Assembly (NCBI GenBank): GCA_900095095.1
Contig: FMBT01000334.1
Span: forward strand, 1 to 64,000
Reading direction: 5' to 3'
DNA length: 64,000 nt
From: Fragilariopsis cylindrus CCMP1102
Taxonomy: Eukaryota; Bacillariophyta; Bacillariophyceae; Bacillariales; Bacillariaceae
Part shown: positions 54,178 to 63,860 of the stretch, piece by piece
Numbering within the stretch: the stretch's first letter is position 1
Layout of the letters: the number at the start of each line of letters is the position of its first letter
Translations under genes and position numbers: made by a program
Notes under the pieces: model-generated
The model's database searches: none
Told to the model about the DNA's origin: nothing
What the model saw: only the letters and a program-made list of their open reading frames with translations

Positions 54178-54710
54178 GTTCGGCGACCCTACCCTATACA
54201 TATAGGCATGATTCTGAATTTTGTGGGCTTTGTAACCATCGGTGAAATTATTACTAGTAGAACCGCGACGAATTCGTACCCTGGGACATGGCAAATGCAA
54301 CCAAATAAGGGAAAATATATGCTCTTAAAGTGTGTTTTTTGTTAAAAAATAACGAGGAAAAACTAAATCATGTCCTAAAAAAAACTAAATCATGTCGTGA
54401 AAAAATTATTATGAAAAAAAATCCTATCCGTGTTTTAATCCACCAGAACGAACCGATCCACTAAAGTTAGTAGTGAATGGAGGTCAATGGTCGACCATTT
54501 GAAAGGAGCTCTTTCCACCAAGCAAGTTTAGGGGGTCAGAGCTGTAAAAGAAGTCAATCATAAATGAGGTTTTTTAATCACTTTTTAACTAGTACTATCT
54601 AGTGAAAAAAAATGCGCAAAAATTATTTGGGGCACAATTTCTTATTTGTGTACATCATAGCAAATATCAAAATCGCGCAGTGACGCACCCCGTATAGATT
54701 ATTACCCCTG

Positions 54711-54718
54711 CTACAAAT
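54711..54718 (+). repeat. Target-site duplication, right copy (CTACAAAT)
   Basis: Exact repeat of 50002-50009 immediately outside the transposon's right end. Confidence 0.95.
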
Positions 54719-54854
54719 ACATTTTAACAAATATACTTGAAGTACACTCGCGTTAACAACACCAACTACGGTGCCAGTCAAAATCTGAACGTTGAGTTTT
54801 TTAGTGCGCGCGCAAAACACAATTGCGAGTAATCGCTTCAATAAGTTTCGACAT

Positions 54855-56545
54855 AAATTAAGCCCAAATTTTACTATTATTTGTTAGTTTACTAATAACA
54901 AGTTTAGCATCAAGTCATTTTTTTGGAAAAATTGACTGTGAAGTATACAGTTGACCTATTGGATGGAGAATTTTCATATTCCTTTGTCTTGTAAGCCTAC
55001 TAGTATCTCACAATGTAGGCTCACACACAGCACACATCAGCTTTTTATGAGATATCTTGTTCAGGACGCAAAGCAGGGTAGAACTTCCAAGGAAATGCTT
55101 CTTGTTGGTTAGGGAGAGTTCCTCTACCTTACAATGTGTGTATTAAATAATGGTTCAAAAATATGTTGTTGGCACTCCATCAATTCATGCACACATTCAT
55201 GTACAATGACTAGCCTTTTAACGCACAATGTTACTAGTAAAATTCTTGCAGCTATTATTGTTGCTAGAAATTTTTTTTCTGGAAAATAAAGTTATGTAAC
55301 CCATTACATGTTTAATCTTTATATGTTTGCAGGACGACATTGGTGAACAGGGGTTCACTTTCTTCGCCAAGGGCCAAAAACCAATTTTTACCCTATATTA
55401 GCTAAAATCAACTTAAATTTATTTTGCACGAGGTGTACCATGTCAAGCAGAGGCCCTATTAATGGGGGCTTTAGGCATGTTAGTTTATTTTATGAGTATT
55501 TATGCGGATGTTCCTTTCAAAATTGGTGTGGGAGCATTTTCCAAACAACAGTGACTATTTTAATTACGGTTCTTGATTGCTTTTTTATATTAGAAAAATG
55601 AGATATTTTTGAAAACAGGTGTAAACTGCAATTACATCCAGAATAATGGTGGGTTGGGATGAGTCCTAGTGAGGACAGTGAATCAATTCTGTGTTCTAAT
55701 TTACCTGGTGGTATGTGTAAATAAGGATAGGAAAGAGCTGTGTTTTGGGCTATAATCTTACTCTCTGTGTAGTGTGGGATGGTGTGTTTATTTCTTATTT
55801 TAATATAATATATTAGAAATGACAAACAGATACAAGATGTATTGATTTATCTTAAATTTTTTATTTGGATGGTTGGTTGGTGTTTCAATGCAGCAGACAC
55901 CTACTGGCAGATATGGGTATGTTTTGAAATTCATTCCACTGTTGTGGAAAAGGAAAAACAACAACAAGATTTTAATCAGAAATGATCAACAAAAAATCTC
56001 ATATGAAAGGGTTGCAGAGGACAACACCAAATAGGTTGGGCAAATAATCATTCACATCGTGTATTAGAACATTGTGTGTGCCTCCAACAATTTTTCTGTT
56101 CCTATGATTGAGGAATAAAATTCATTTTGCTGTTGATATGATGCACGCACACAACAACAAACAGATTTTTAGAAAAAACAACTTGAATGTACACACGCAC
56201 ACAGCATCATGACACAGCAATATCAGCCGCCTCACCGTGAAGATTAATGCAAAGTAGAGGAACTCTCCCTGATCAAAAAGAAGCATTTTCTTGGAAGTTC
56301 TACCCTACTTTGTGTCCTGAACAAGATATCTCATAAAAAGCTGATGTGTACTGTGTAGTGTGTAAGCCTACATTGTGAGATACCAGTGCAGCAGGCCTAC
56401 AAGACTAATGAATATTACAGTTCTCCATCAAATAGGTCAATTGTAAATTACTTAGTTTATTTTCCCAAAAAAAATGACTTTTTAGGTGTATATACTTGAT
56501 GGTAAAGTTGTTAATTAAATACTAGTAAAATTTGGGCATGATTTA
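54855..56545. mobile_element. Foldback element with about 270-bp inverted arms
   Basis: The left arm (about 54855-55127) and the reverse complement of the right arm (about 56251-56545) share long blocks: GCCCAAATTTTACTA, TTGACCTATT(G/T)GATGGAGAA, TATCTCACAATGTAGGCT, CACATCAGCTTTTTATGAGA, TATCTTGTTCAGGAC, GGGAGAGTTCCTCTAC. The arms are diverged by substitutions and small gaps, so it is older than the neighbouring transposon. The 1.1-kb centre has no convincing ORF. This is the shape of a non-autonomous foldback/MITE-like element. I could not define the exact ends or a target duplication. Confidence 0.75.
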
Positions 56546-56919
56546 GCTTTTATATTGGCATAATTTATTTTTATACGCGAGTAGATTGTAAATAAATATG
56601 TAGCCATCCAAGACTTGATAAAACACATGTTTAGCACACAACATGCATGGGTTCCACCAACAAGTGAAAAAGGAAGTCGATACAAGAGTAAGGCACTCTA
56701 CACCTACCTAGATAAATCTTCGGCGTCGAGGGCTCGTGCTGTACCCATGCTGGGTTATCAATGGCACTTGTTACGATGATACGCTCAATCAGTTCTGGAA
56801 GAATCATCATCATATCTCTACTGTAGCACGGCACTACAGTACGGTATGACACTATCTACAATCTAAAACTTGCCGTCGTTGCAATAATATAAGATTATTA
56901 GGTGAAGGTGTTGCCCAAG

Positions 56920-57903
56920 ATGATAATGTTTCGCGCTGCTTTCGTGGTTCTTTTCCCCACCATGGTTCTTTCTCTAGCTCTAGTAGCCCCACCCGGGAAC
57001 AACATCATCGCCATAACACATGCCGCTGGTCGGATGGGAAAGGCGCTAGCATTGCATATACGGGAGGATGCGGTTCTTTCTGGTAACACACCGTTGGAAG
57101 AATTACCCAAGATTCGTGCCATTGTTCGATCCGAGTCGGAGGCTATGGCTGTCAAGTGTGATCTGGGAGGGGTGAAAATGGAGGGAGGTACAATGACACC
57201 AATCCCGCTTAGTTGGCTAGAGACAGTGGTTGTGGAAGATTGCGAAAACATGGAACTGCTGCAATCAGCTTTTGAGGGATCTGGGTGTGCTATCTTGTGT
57301 GATGCCTCTCACAATGAGATCATTTGGAAGGACGACACGAATAATAAAGATGGCGAGGGTACGTGTTCCATCTCTGTCCCCATGGCTGAGAACAATGCGT
57401 TATCCAAACGACTTCTTGCAGAGATAGAGGCGGCTTCTTCTTGTACCACTCTTCGTCACGTTGTTCTGCGATCTTCCATGGGCCTATCGTTAGGAGTATC
57501 CAAAGAGGCAGCTAAATCAATGGGAGGAGAGGCAGCGTTGGCAGGACCAAGGGAAGCGGAAAAGGCACTAACAGCAAGTGGACTGGATTACACAATTCTT
57601 CGGCTGGGTGCTCTCACCGATGATGGAGGAAACGTGCCTTTGATTTTCGGAGTCAAGGACTCCATCCTTGAGAAGAGGCTGGATAGTACGACTTCTCAAC
57701 GGCCGCCCATATTATCCAGGGCGGATGCAGCGAGGGCTTGTACATTTCTACTGAAAGAAAGAGCAGCATTCAAAGGCTTAATTATTGACTGTGCATGGCA
57801 TCCAAAGTATGGAAGGAGTAGTGTTGGAAGCGAAGAGGCGGTCAGTGCAGCCGGGCGACAAGATCTGAATAAGGCAATTCAGGATGGAATGTTTGTGATG
57901 TAA
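56920..57903 (+). CDS. NAD(P)-binding atypical SDR (NmrA-like), probably plastid-targeted
   Basis: 327 aa from ATG at 56920 (MIMFRAAF; the second ATG at 56926 is equally possible). Signal peptide AAFVVLFPTMVLSLALVAPP. The Rossmann start is NIIAITHAAGRMGKALALHI, where the usual GATGxxG reads HAAGRMG, a variant of the nucleotide-binding motif. Further conserved points are GSGCAILCDAS, LRHVVLRSSMGLSLG, GPREAEKALTASGLDYTILRLGAL and ILSRADAARACTFLL, matching the NAD(P)H-binding/NmrA-like family tail (EK..L..SgLdyTIlRpg and sRaDvA). The active-site Tyr of classical SDRs is absent, as normal for this branch; it may be a redox sensor or epimerase-like enzyme. Same broad family as the truncated gene at 48118-48651. 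Confidence 0.8.
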   Translation: MIMFRAAFVVLFPTMVLSLALVAPPGNNIIAITHAAGRMGKALALHIREDAVLSGNTPLEELPKIRAIVRSESEAMAVKCDLGGVKMEGGTMTPIPLSWLETVVVEDCENMELLQSAFEGSGCAILCDASHNEIIWKDDTNNKDGEGTCSISVPMAENNALSKRLLAEIEAASSCTTLRHVVLRSSMGLSLGVSKEAAKSMGGEAALAGPREAEKALTASGLDYTILRLGALTDDGGNVPLIFGVKDSILEKRLDSTTSQRPPILSRADAARACTFLLKERAAFKGLIIDCAWHPKYGRSSVGSEEAVSAAGRQDLNKAIQDGMFVM

Positions 57904-58756
57904 ACCAAGATGTAACTAACATGCAAATAAATGTGAAATTCGTGGTCACGAGTAGAAGGATTGCAGGATCAGAGAACGAATCAGATCTGTTCACGAAGAA
58001 TCTACCGCTACCGGCGGGACCGTCTTTTTAGAAAAACACACGGAAAAGTTTTGCGGTAGTAAGGACAAATATTATCCCTAAAATATGATGTATTACAAAA
58101 GCCAGCTTGAAGGTGTAAGAGCCGAGCGGAGAGTGAAAGAAGCTCAAGATGATGCGAATCAACGACTATTAAGAAATACACATAAGGATTTTGTCTACAT
58201 AGTCCTACACATGCATCAGCATATAGTTACATAATCTCCGCCTGTTACGATTTTTGTCGTACCAATCGCCACTTTTCTAATTTTAACTAGTCTAACAAAT
58301 CACCTCAGTACAACTATATGAATATCCCCACTTTCTCGTGATCTTTAAGTCAAGTTCAGTGTCACTATTCCTCTTCTAAAACACACATAGTAAAATACAG
58401 ACAATATCGGGACTTTTCCATAGAACGACGTACAAACAAGCAGGTGTCGATTCTTGAAGCATCTTTACCAAGCTTGGACTTCTTGCCATGCATCATACAG
58501 AAGGTAGCATCAAAGAACCACATAGCCTCGACGACTTTGCCATCCTTTCCGTTGTTCGCGTAAAGGACGATGGGCGTTTCAATCTTTTAGTGGTAAGGGA
58601 GGTGAATCGTGGCAATACCCTATAGTCCCTTTCAATCGAATGGACTTTCGGCCCAGTTTCAATTGAGAACCAAGTCTCCGGTGAACAAGATCTTCTGAAG
58701 GGCCATGTCTCCGCAACTGTCTTTGTTGAGTCCTCCAGAATGCAAACAACAATATG

Positions 58757-58797
<41 letters not shown>

Positions 58798-58878
58798 ACT
58801 GTAGTTAGTCAATTAATTAAGTTATAAGTAGGTAATCTATTTATTTAATCTTCACTTATTTGATATTGTTTCTAACCG
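57904..58878. other. Intergenic region with a small ORF and a possible gene relic
   Basis: Plus strand: an ATG at 58086 opens 49 codons to 58235 with a charged helix (RAERRVKEAQDDANQRLL); unproven. Minus strand: 58750-58380 reads like a decayed coding sequence, with one frame giving PIVLYANNGKDGKVVEAMW, then FFDATFCMMHGKKSKLGKD, and sense continuing upstream only in other frames (ETGPKVHSIERDYRVL). I do not recognise the family. A (TA)15 run follows at 58760-58790. Confidence 0.4.
58760..58790 (+). repeat. (TA)15 microsatellite
   Basis: Fifteen perfect TA units about 90 bp beyond the 3' end of the metallophosphatase gene. Confidence 0.95.
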
Positions 58879-60663
58879 TTACAAAAAATCAGCAACAGCT
58901 GTTACATCAATGAATCGTTCGTGTGCCGGAATTCTTCCTTTAGAAGTTAATATAGACACTTGATCTTGATCTTTATTTTGATTGTTATTATTACTATTAT
59001 GACTATCAATACCAAACCCAAAATCTGTATTAATATCGGTATTTTTATGTATAATTTCTAATACTTCTGGTGTACCACTACCACACCCACGACTGGCACC
59101 CACATCAATCCGCCACGCACGACCATGTAAGACACAATTAATTTGACGTTGTATGGTATGGCCCATAATCATTCGATCACAATCTAATAAGAGTAATGTT
59201 TCCTCAATCATTCTGGTGGTGGATCCGTTCTCATCTTTCGGTGGTTGATCATGTGGATAGGAATAATCTCTCATCCAGATCGGACCCACTGCACCGGGTC
59301 CAGCTTTTAAAAATGTTGGTATTGATTCCATATAATACGTTTGTCTTTTTTCTGCATCAATATATGGTTGTCGTATTGGATCATTGTATTGACCACGATG
59401 ATTATAATGTATCGGATTATAATTATTAATAATATTAAAGTTTTTGTTATCATATTCACCATCACTCTCTAATGTTATCCAATCACGAAATTGCTTATTC
59501 ATACCTTCTATACCACCATTATCTTTTAAATGTGATGGACGTAATCCAGCATGGACACATACTGTTCGACCCACACGAATAGCAACTTTCATATTGGCTA
59601 GTAATGATGTTGCTAATAAACCACCTGGTTCATAGGAGGACCATCTACTTGGTTGATTTTTTGCATACTGGATCCGCCAATTCGGTGTCTCTAATTCCTC
59701 ATCCACCGCCAGACCAATTTTATGTTCATGTTCCATATCATTGATAGCATATTGAAATAAACCCATGGAATTCATTGCTTCATGGTTACCAATTAGTAAT
59801 ATAACTTTACCATCAGTATGGATTGCCTGCTGTGATAATTTACATAATAATGTATAACAGGCTAATTCTTCTACACCACGATCTAATATATCACCACATT
59901 GTACCACAATGGTATTCCCACCAATCCATTCATCCAATTGTCGATCATAGACACCCGATATTTCTAAAAAATCTTGTAATGCCCATAAATCACCATGGAC
60001 GTCACCAATACAGATCAACCGTTGATTATCCACTAAATTAATATAATCTTCTTTTGTTTCTGCTAATGTATAATTTTGATGTACATAATCCACATATCTG
60101 GAGAGTGGTCGATCATTATAATTGTCATTCCGACCAGGCCAAAAAAATAATTGCGATGACGTCGCTGCAGTTGCTGTTGCTGCAGTTGCTGTTTGGATTG
60201 TCTGAGAAAATATGTCTCTTCTATTAATATTTGATTGTATTTGTTGTCGTTGCTGTTGTCGGCAATCGACATGTCGACGTCGTCGTCGATTTTGTTGTTG
60301 GTTATTATAAAAATTATTTTGAGGCACGAAAGCCTTCACAACTACCGATGATGATGCTGATGATGATAATGAGGTGAAACGATGATGATGGCCATCGTGA
60401 TGATGATGATAGATAACATGATATAGTATACTGCATGACAATAGTTGTAGCAACAAAGGAAATAATAAGACACTACTATTATTTCTCCGTTTTTGCCGCC
60501 GTTTGGAAGATATTAAGCGAGTGGTATTCTTTTTGTTCATCATCGTCATCGTCATCTTCTTATTTCTTTTATTATTATCATTATTAGTATCATCTTCATT
60601 CTTGTCGTCGTCGTAATTTTTTGTCGTCATGCTGTTAGCGGTGGTGGACATGATTGTGATCAT
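58879..60663 (-). CDS. Calcineurin-like metallophosphatase, probably plastid-targeted (SLP-like)
   Basis: 594 aa counted from the first in-frame ATG at 60663. The basic/Asn-rich head is followed by a hydrophobic segment (SVLLFPLLLQLLSCSILYHVIYH), then SSVVVKAFVPQN, a good match to the diatom plastid motif; an internal Met (MTMTMMNKK) could be the real start, placing the signal near the N-terminus. All metallophosphatase motifs are present: ICIGDVHGDLW, VVQCGDILDRG, LLIGNHEAMNS, VCVHAGLRPSHL and IMGHTIQ. The wide spacing and the 'GNHEAMN' form resemble Shewanella-like protein phosphatases of plant chloroplasts. It is expected to remove phosphate from Ser/Thr or Tyr of plastid proteins; targets unknown. 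Confidence 0.85.
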   Translation of the reverse strand: MITIMSTTANSMTTKNYDDDKNEDDTNNDNNKRNKKMTMTMMNKKNTTRLISSKRRQKRRNNSSVLLFPLLLQLLSCSILYHVIYHHHHDGHHHRFTSLSSSASSSVVVKAFVPQNNFYNNQQQNRRRRRHVDCRQQQRQQIQSNINRRDIFSQTIQTATAATATAATSSQLFFWPGRNDNYNDRPLSRYVDYVHQNYTLAETKEDYINLVDNQRLICIGDVHGDLWALQDFLEISGVYDRQLDEWIGGNTIVVQCGDILDRGVEELACYTLLCKLSQQAIHTDGKVILLIGNHEAMNSMGLFQYAINDMEHEHKIGLAVDEELETPNWRIQYAKNQPSRWSSYEPGGLLATSLLANMKVAIRVGRTVCVHAGLRPSHLKDNGGIEGMNKQFRDWITLESDGEYDNKNFNIINNYNPIHYNHRGQYNDPIRQPYIDAEKRQTYYMESIPTFLKAGPGAVGPIWMRDYSYPHDQPPKDENGSTTRMIEETLLLLDCDRMIMGHTIQRQINCVLHGRAWRIDVGASRGCGSGTPEVLEIIHKNTDINTDFGFGIDSHNSNNNNQNKDQDQVSILTSKGRIPAHERFIDVTAVADFL

Positions 60664-61428
60664 ACTCTCTATCGCTCTTTGTCTTATTTTTGTCGGTGGT
60701 ACAGCCCAAGCAAATATCACAAACAAAATCTTCGGAAACAGTTGTGGCTGGATGGAAGGCAATGGAAGTATGCACGAGATCCGGTTTTCACTGCTGCAAG
60801 ACGAATGTAAAAAGAAAACAACAGAATAGAGCAGAGAAGGAGGATGGATGTCTTTTGTGATGGGTTGCTTAGAAGTAGAATCCTTTTATTTTAATCAGCA
60901 AAACAATCAGCGGCGAGAAATCGTGGTTTGCTGTCAATTGATATCTTCTTCGACTTTGTGATATGCTTCTTGAATTTGCTTATTTTTCTTCACGAAGTTG
61001 TTGTTTTGGCTTCTTTTGAATTGAATTGGACGTGTTTTCCTTAAAGTTACTAGTGCTTCGCTCTTTTTTTATGATTGATTTTCCAGATGCTTACGTCATG
61101 TCGACGTCAGCAAAAATGAGAAGCAATAACACAATCAATAATATCAACAATCTGCTCTCGAGACACAACATATTAAGATTAGGGTTATGATTGGGTTCTG
61201 CGGGTGACGTACGGTAGGTGTGCGTGTACAACACCAACTTGAGTCAAGTCGAGTCGGGTAAGATATCTTTTTCCTTTTTCCCAGGTTTGTTGTCGTCGTG
61301 AATTACCGAACAAAGATTTCTAGAAAATAATACGGTACTCCCAAGTACAGTATTGTCATTTACATTAGACACACATGAATAGAACATTTGGAACCATCAC
61401 AACAACAATAGCATCGAACTGAAGTATC
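60664..61428. other. Divergent intergenic region
   Basis: About 765 bp between the phosphatase and the next plus-strand gene. Near 61092-61110 two ACGTCA-like elements (ACGTCATGTCGACGTCAG) lie close together, possible bZIP sites. Otherwise nothing clear. Confidence 0.45.
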
Positions 61429-62049
61429 ATGCCGCGCCTTATCGTACCGACGAACGCAACTACACTCGTGATGATGATGATGATTCTCGTCACGACGGCG
61501 ACATTTCTTACGGATGCCTTTGCATTTACTTCCATCCCTTCCAACAAACTATTCACATCACGCAGCAGCAGCAGCAGCAGCAGCAGCAGTACAACGACGA
61601 CGAGAACGAGAACGAAGACATCAATCTCCGCAAAGTCTCGATCTCAGTCGCCACTTCTAGACGAGGGCCTGGCTGCCTATTCCTATAAATTTGAAGGCAG
61701 GCGGGCCATGGTGACCAAAGAGAAAGCCATCCGTGCCTTTAACGAACTCGCCCGCCTGTATGGAGACGAGGAAGCAGTTGCCATGGTCAAGCTCGAATCC
61801 CGCGTCTTGGTATTCAATAGCGACAACTATGCTCCCTGTTTAGCGTCCTGGACCGAACAATTTGGATTGGAAGCAGCTCAGGGGATGGTCGGCCGCAATC
61901 CGAATCTGCTGGCGATCCGGCCCGAATTGGCCGTGAAACCAGCCGAAGATTGCATGGTCTTTTCGTATATTATTGCTGCATCGAGGCCCTTGCCCAAGAT
62001 ACTAGGGGCGGGTTTGCTCCTATCCATCGCGACGGCCGGGATGCATTAA
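61429..62049 (+). CDS. Plastid-targeted protein, unknown function
   Basis: 206 aa. Signal peptide TLVMMMMILVTTATFLTDAFAFTSIPS with an AFAF motif typical of diatom plastid import, then a Ser/Thr/Arg-rich transit region (about 44-75). The mature part is well ordered: RRAMVTKEKAIRAFNELARLYGDEEAVAMVK, SWTEQFGLEAAQGMVGRNPNLLAIRPEL. The phrase with 'NPNLLAIRP' recalls one mTERF-like helical repeat but a single unit is not proof. A hydrophobic C-terminus (ILGAGLLLSIATAGM) may sit in a membrane. Coding GC is higher than in the flanks. I do not recognise the family with confidence. Confidence 0.7.
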   Translation: MPRLIVPTNATTLVMMMMILVTTATFLTDAFAFTSIPSNKLFTSRSSSSSSSSSTTTTRTRTKTSISAKSRSQSPLLDEGLAAYSYKFEGRRAMVTKEKAIRAFNELARLYGDEEAVAMVKLESRVLVFNSDNYAPCLASWTEQFGLEAAQGMVGRNPNLLAIRPELAVKPAEDCMVFSYIIAASRPLPKILGAGLLLSIATAGMH

Positions 62050-62403
62050 TATTAGAAGATGCGGTGGGTTGTGTTGTGTTGTGTTGTGTTGTCTTATCTC
62101 TAGACAAGCTGTTATATCTACATCTCTGCTGCAGTTTCAATGTAACGATGCAGGTATGGTAGATGTAAAAGGTTATTGGAAGAAAAAAATACCGCAACAA
62201 CAACAAAAAGAGTCACAGAATATAATAGCCGAAAATCAATTTTAATATTATGCTTTTTAATCTCAACGCCTTGGTATTTGTAGCATCGGAATTAGTCAAG
62301 TAGCGCAGCAGAGAGTAGACTTTTGTAAGCGCTTGTTGTAGCAATAGAGCTTGACGAGATAAAAAAGGACTGGACTTTCTGTTTTCTTTTTATAGCGGTC
62401 ACG

Positions 62404-62619
62404 ATGGGCTCTGTTCCAGATATCGACATCGACATCGACATCGACATCGATAACGACTTTCTTGTCCAGATGAATGTTCCGATGGGCAACACAACACATT
62501 CATCACCAAAACGCCACTTCACGCAATCGGGGTTTTGGACGAGTGCGAAGCGGCATCTCCAGAACCACTGCTGCCCCTGCCTCTTAATGCCTCGGAAACT
62601 CGAGGATCTCGCAACGTGA
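62404..62619 (+). CDS. Possible 71-residue ORF with Ile-Asp repeats
   Basis: ATG at 62404 opens MGSVPD followed by (ID)5 from GACATC repeats, then an ordered-looking VQMNVPMGNTTHSSPKRHF and a Cys-containing end. The opposite strand also has an open frame here (62624-62292, starting MHHVARSSS), whose start lies in the downstream tandem repeat. Only one strand is likely to be real, and neither has a known domain. Confidence 0.3.
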   Translation: MGSVPDIDIDIDIDIDNDFLVQMNVPMGNTTHSSPKRHFTQSGFWTSAKRHLQNHCCPCLLMPRKLEDLAT

Positions 62620-63398
62620 TGCATTAACGATATAACTATAACGTCTGCTGTACCAACGAAATCGGCATTTGTCCCCGCTAGGTTGATTATCCCATCACTC
62701 CATCAAAGTTTCTTCCAAAAAAACGAAGTCGTGCTAATTCACATAAAAGAATGGAATGATCTGCATCTTTTTTGCACAGCGCTTTGTTTTCCTCCCACAC
62801 GGCCCGAATGAATCTATCGCAAACTAATCTCTTCATCTCGGATATCGGTACTTCCACGACGTGATGCATTAACGATATAACTATAACGTCTGCTATGCTG
62901 TACCAACGAAATCGGCAATTGTCCACACTATCTAGGGTAATCATCTCATCCCATCACTCTATCGAAGTTTCTTCCCAACAAAATTGAAGTCGTGCCATGC
63001 CAATTCACATAAAACAAATGGAATGATCTACACTGCATCTCTTTTGCACAGCGCTTTTTGTTTTCCTCTCACACGGCCCGAATCTATCGCTAATCTCTTC
63101 ATCTCGGATATCGGTACTTCTATGACGCGATGCATTAACGATATAACTATAACGTCTGCTATGCTGTACCAACGAAATCGGCATTGTCCCCGCTAGGGTG
63201 ATTATCCCATCCCATCACTCTATCGAAGTTTCTTCCCAACAAAATTGAAGTCATGCCAATTCACATTAATTAAAAGAAATGGAATGATCTACACTGCATC
63301 TCTTTTGCACAGCGCTTTGTTTTTCCTCTCACACGGCCCGAATGCATCTATCGCAAATCAAATCTCTTCATCTCGGATATCGATACTTTCCGCGACGA
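62618..63398. repeat. Three tandem units of about 245-270 bp carrying short ORFs
   Basis: Units begin GATGCATTAACGATATAACT at 62618, 62863 and 63129, with a diverged end near 63398. Shared blocks include CCAACGAAATCGGCA, CATCACTC(C/T)ATC, TTGCACAGCGCTTT, CACACGGCCCGAAT and TCTCTTCATCTCGGATATCG. On the minus strand three of the units encode variants of EVPISEMKRL after M-H-(H/R)-V. Copies differ by substitutions and short gaps, so the expansion is not fresh. Confidence 0.88.
62687..62944 (-). CDS. Short ORF within the tandem repeat
   Basis: 85 codons, or 59 counting from the internal ATG that starts MHHVVEVPISEMKRL. It continues VCDRFIRAVWEENKALCKKD, then HSILLCELARLRFFG, and ends RNFDGVMG. 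The stretch is ordered and not low complexity, but the matching frames in the other units are interrupted. It may be the only intact remnant of a small gene or exon that was tandemly copied. No family recognised. Confidence 0.3.
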   Translation of the reverse strand: MITLDSVDNCRFRWYSIADVIVISLMHHVVEVPISEMKRLVCDRFIRAVWEENKALCKKDADHSILLCELARLRFFGRNFDGVMG

Positions 63399-63860
63399 TA
63401 TAGTCTGCGATTGGCATCATGCATTCGCACTATCCAGTACACTCAGTTACGGTACTCTCTAGACGAAGATGTTCGAATGAAGGATAAGCAGTCCCGTATG
63501 ATTCCATACACAAGAACACTAAACAACATAAAATTGTACGCCAAGCAGCACCGAGCTAAGCAATTCTAACTGAATGAATCGAAATAATTATGACCAACAC
63601 CTAAGTATATGCCTCTTTCAAGCACGACTCAGATATTGAAATTCTATTGGGCTTGATTTTCAGCCTAAGTAACACATAGGAATAAATAATATATATTCCG
63701 TAATCGCCCTTTTTTCTTTTGCTTGGTGCTGTTTTTCGAACTACTATTAGCCTGTAGCACAAATAGTAGTAATAGCTAATGGACAACAAGTAAGTGTTAC
63801 AGTAGTACAATCGACACGACATTATACCGTAAATTACCTACATTATCAATCGATCATTGA
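63399..63860. other. Intergenic region near the right edge
   Basis: No gene seen; 70-75-codon frames on both strands lack domains. Confidence 0.45.

Larger units (their letters stand above)
50010..54710 (-). mobile_element. 4.7-kb DNA transposon with TIRs and 8-bp TSD (P-like or hAT-like)
   Basis: Both ends start CAGGGGTAATAATCTATACG and are identical inverted repeats for 31 bp. Similarity continues with gaps for about 100 bp, to the block TTGTGCCCCAAATAAT. The flanking 8-bp duplication CTACAAAT (50002-50009 and 54711-54718) is exact. Eight-base duplications are made by hAT and P-superfamily elements. The transposase on the minus strand has the phrase SNQSSIEAFFSLMRS near its C-terminal part, similar to the 'QDxxExFFSxxR' region of P-like transposases, rather than the hAT dimerisation region; CAGGGG ends also occur in hAT. 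Perfect duplication and well-matched ends suggest a fairly recent insertion. Confidence 0.9.
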
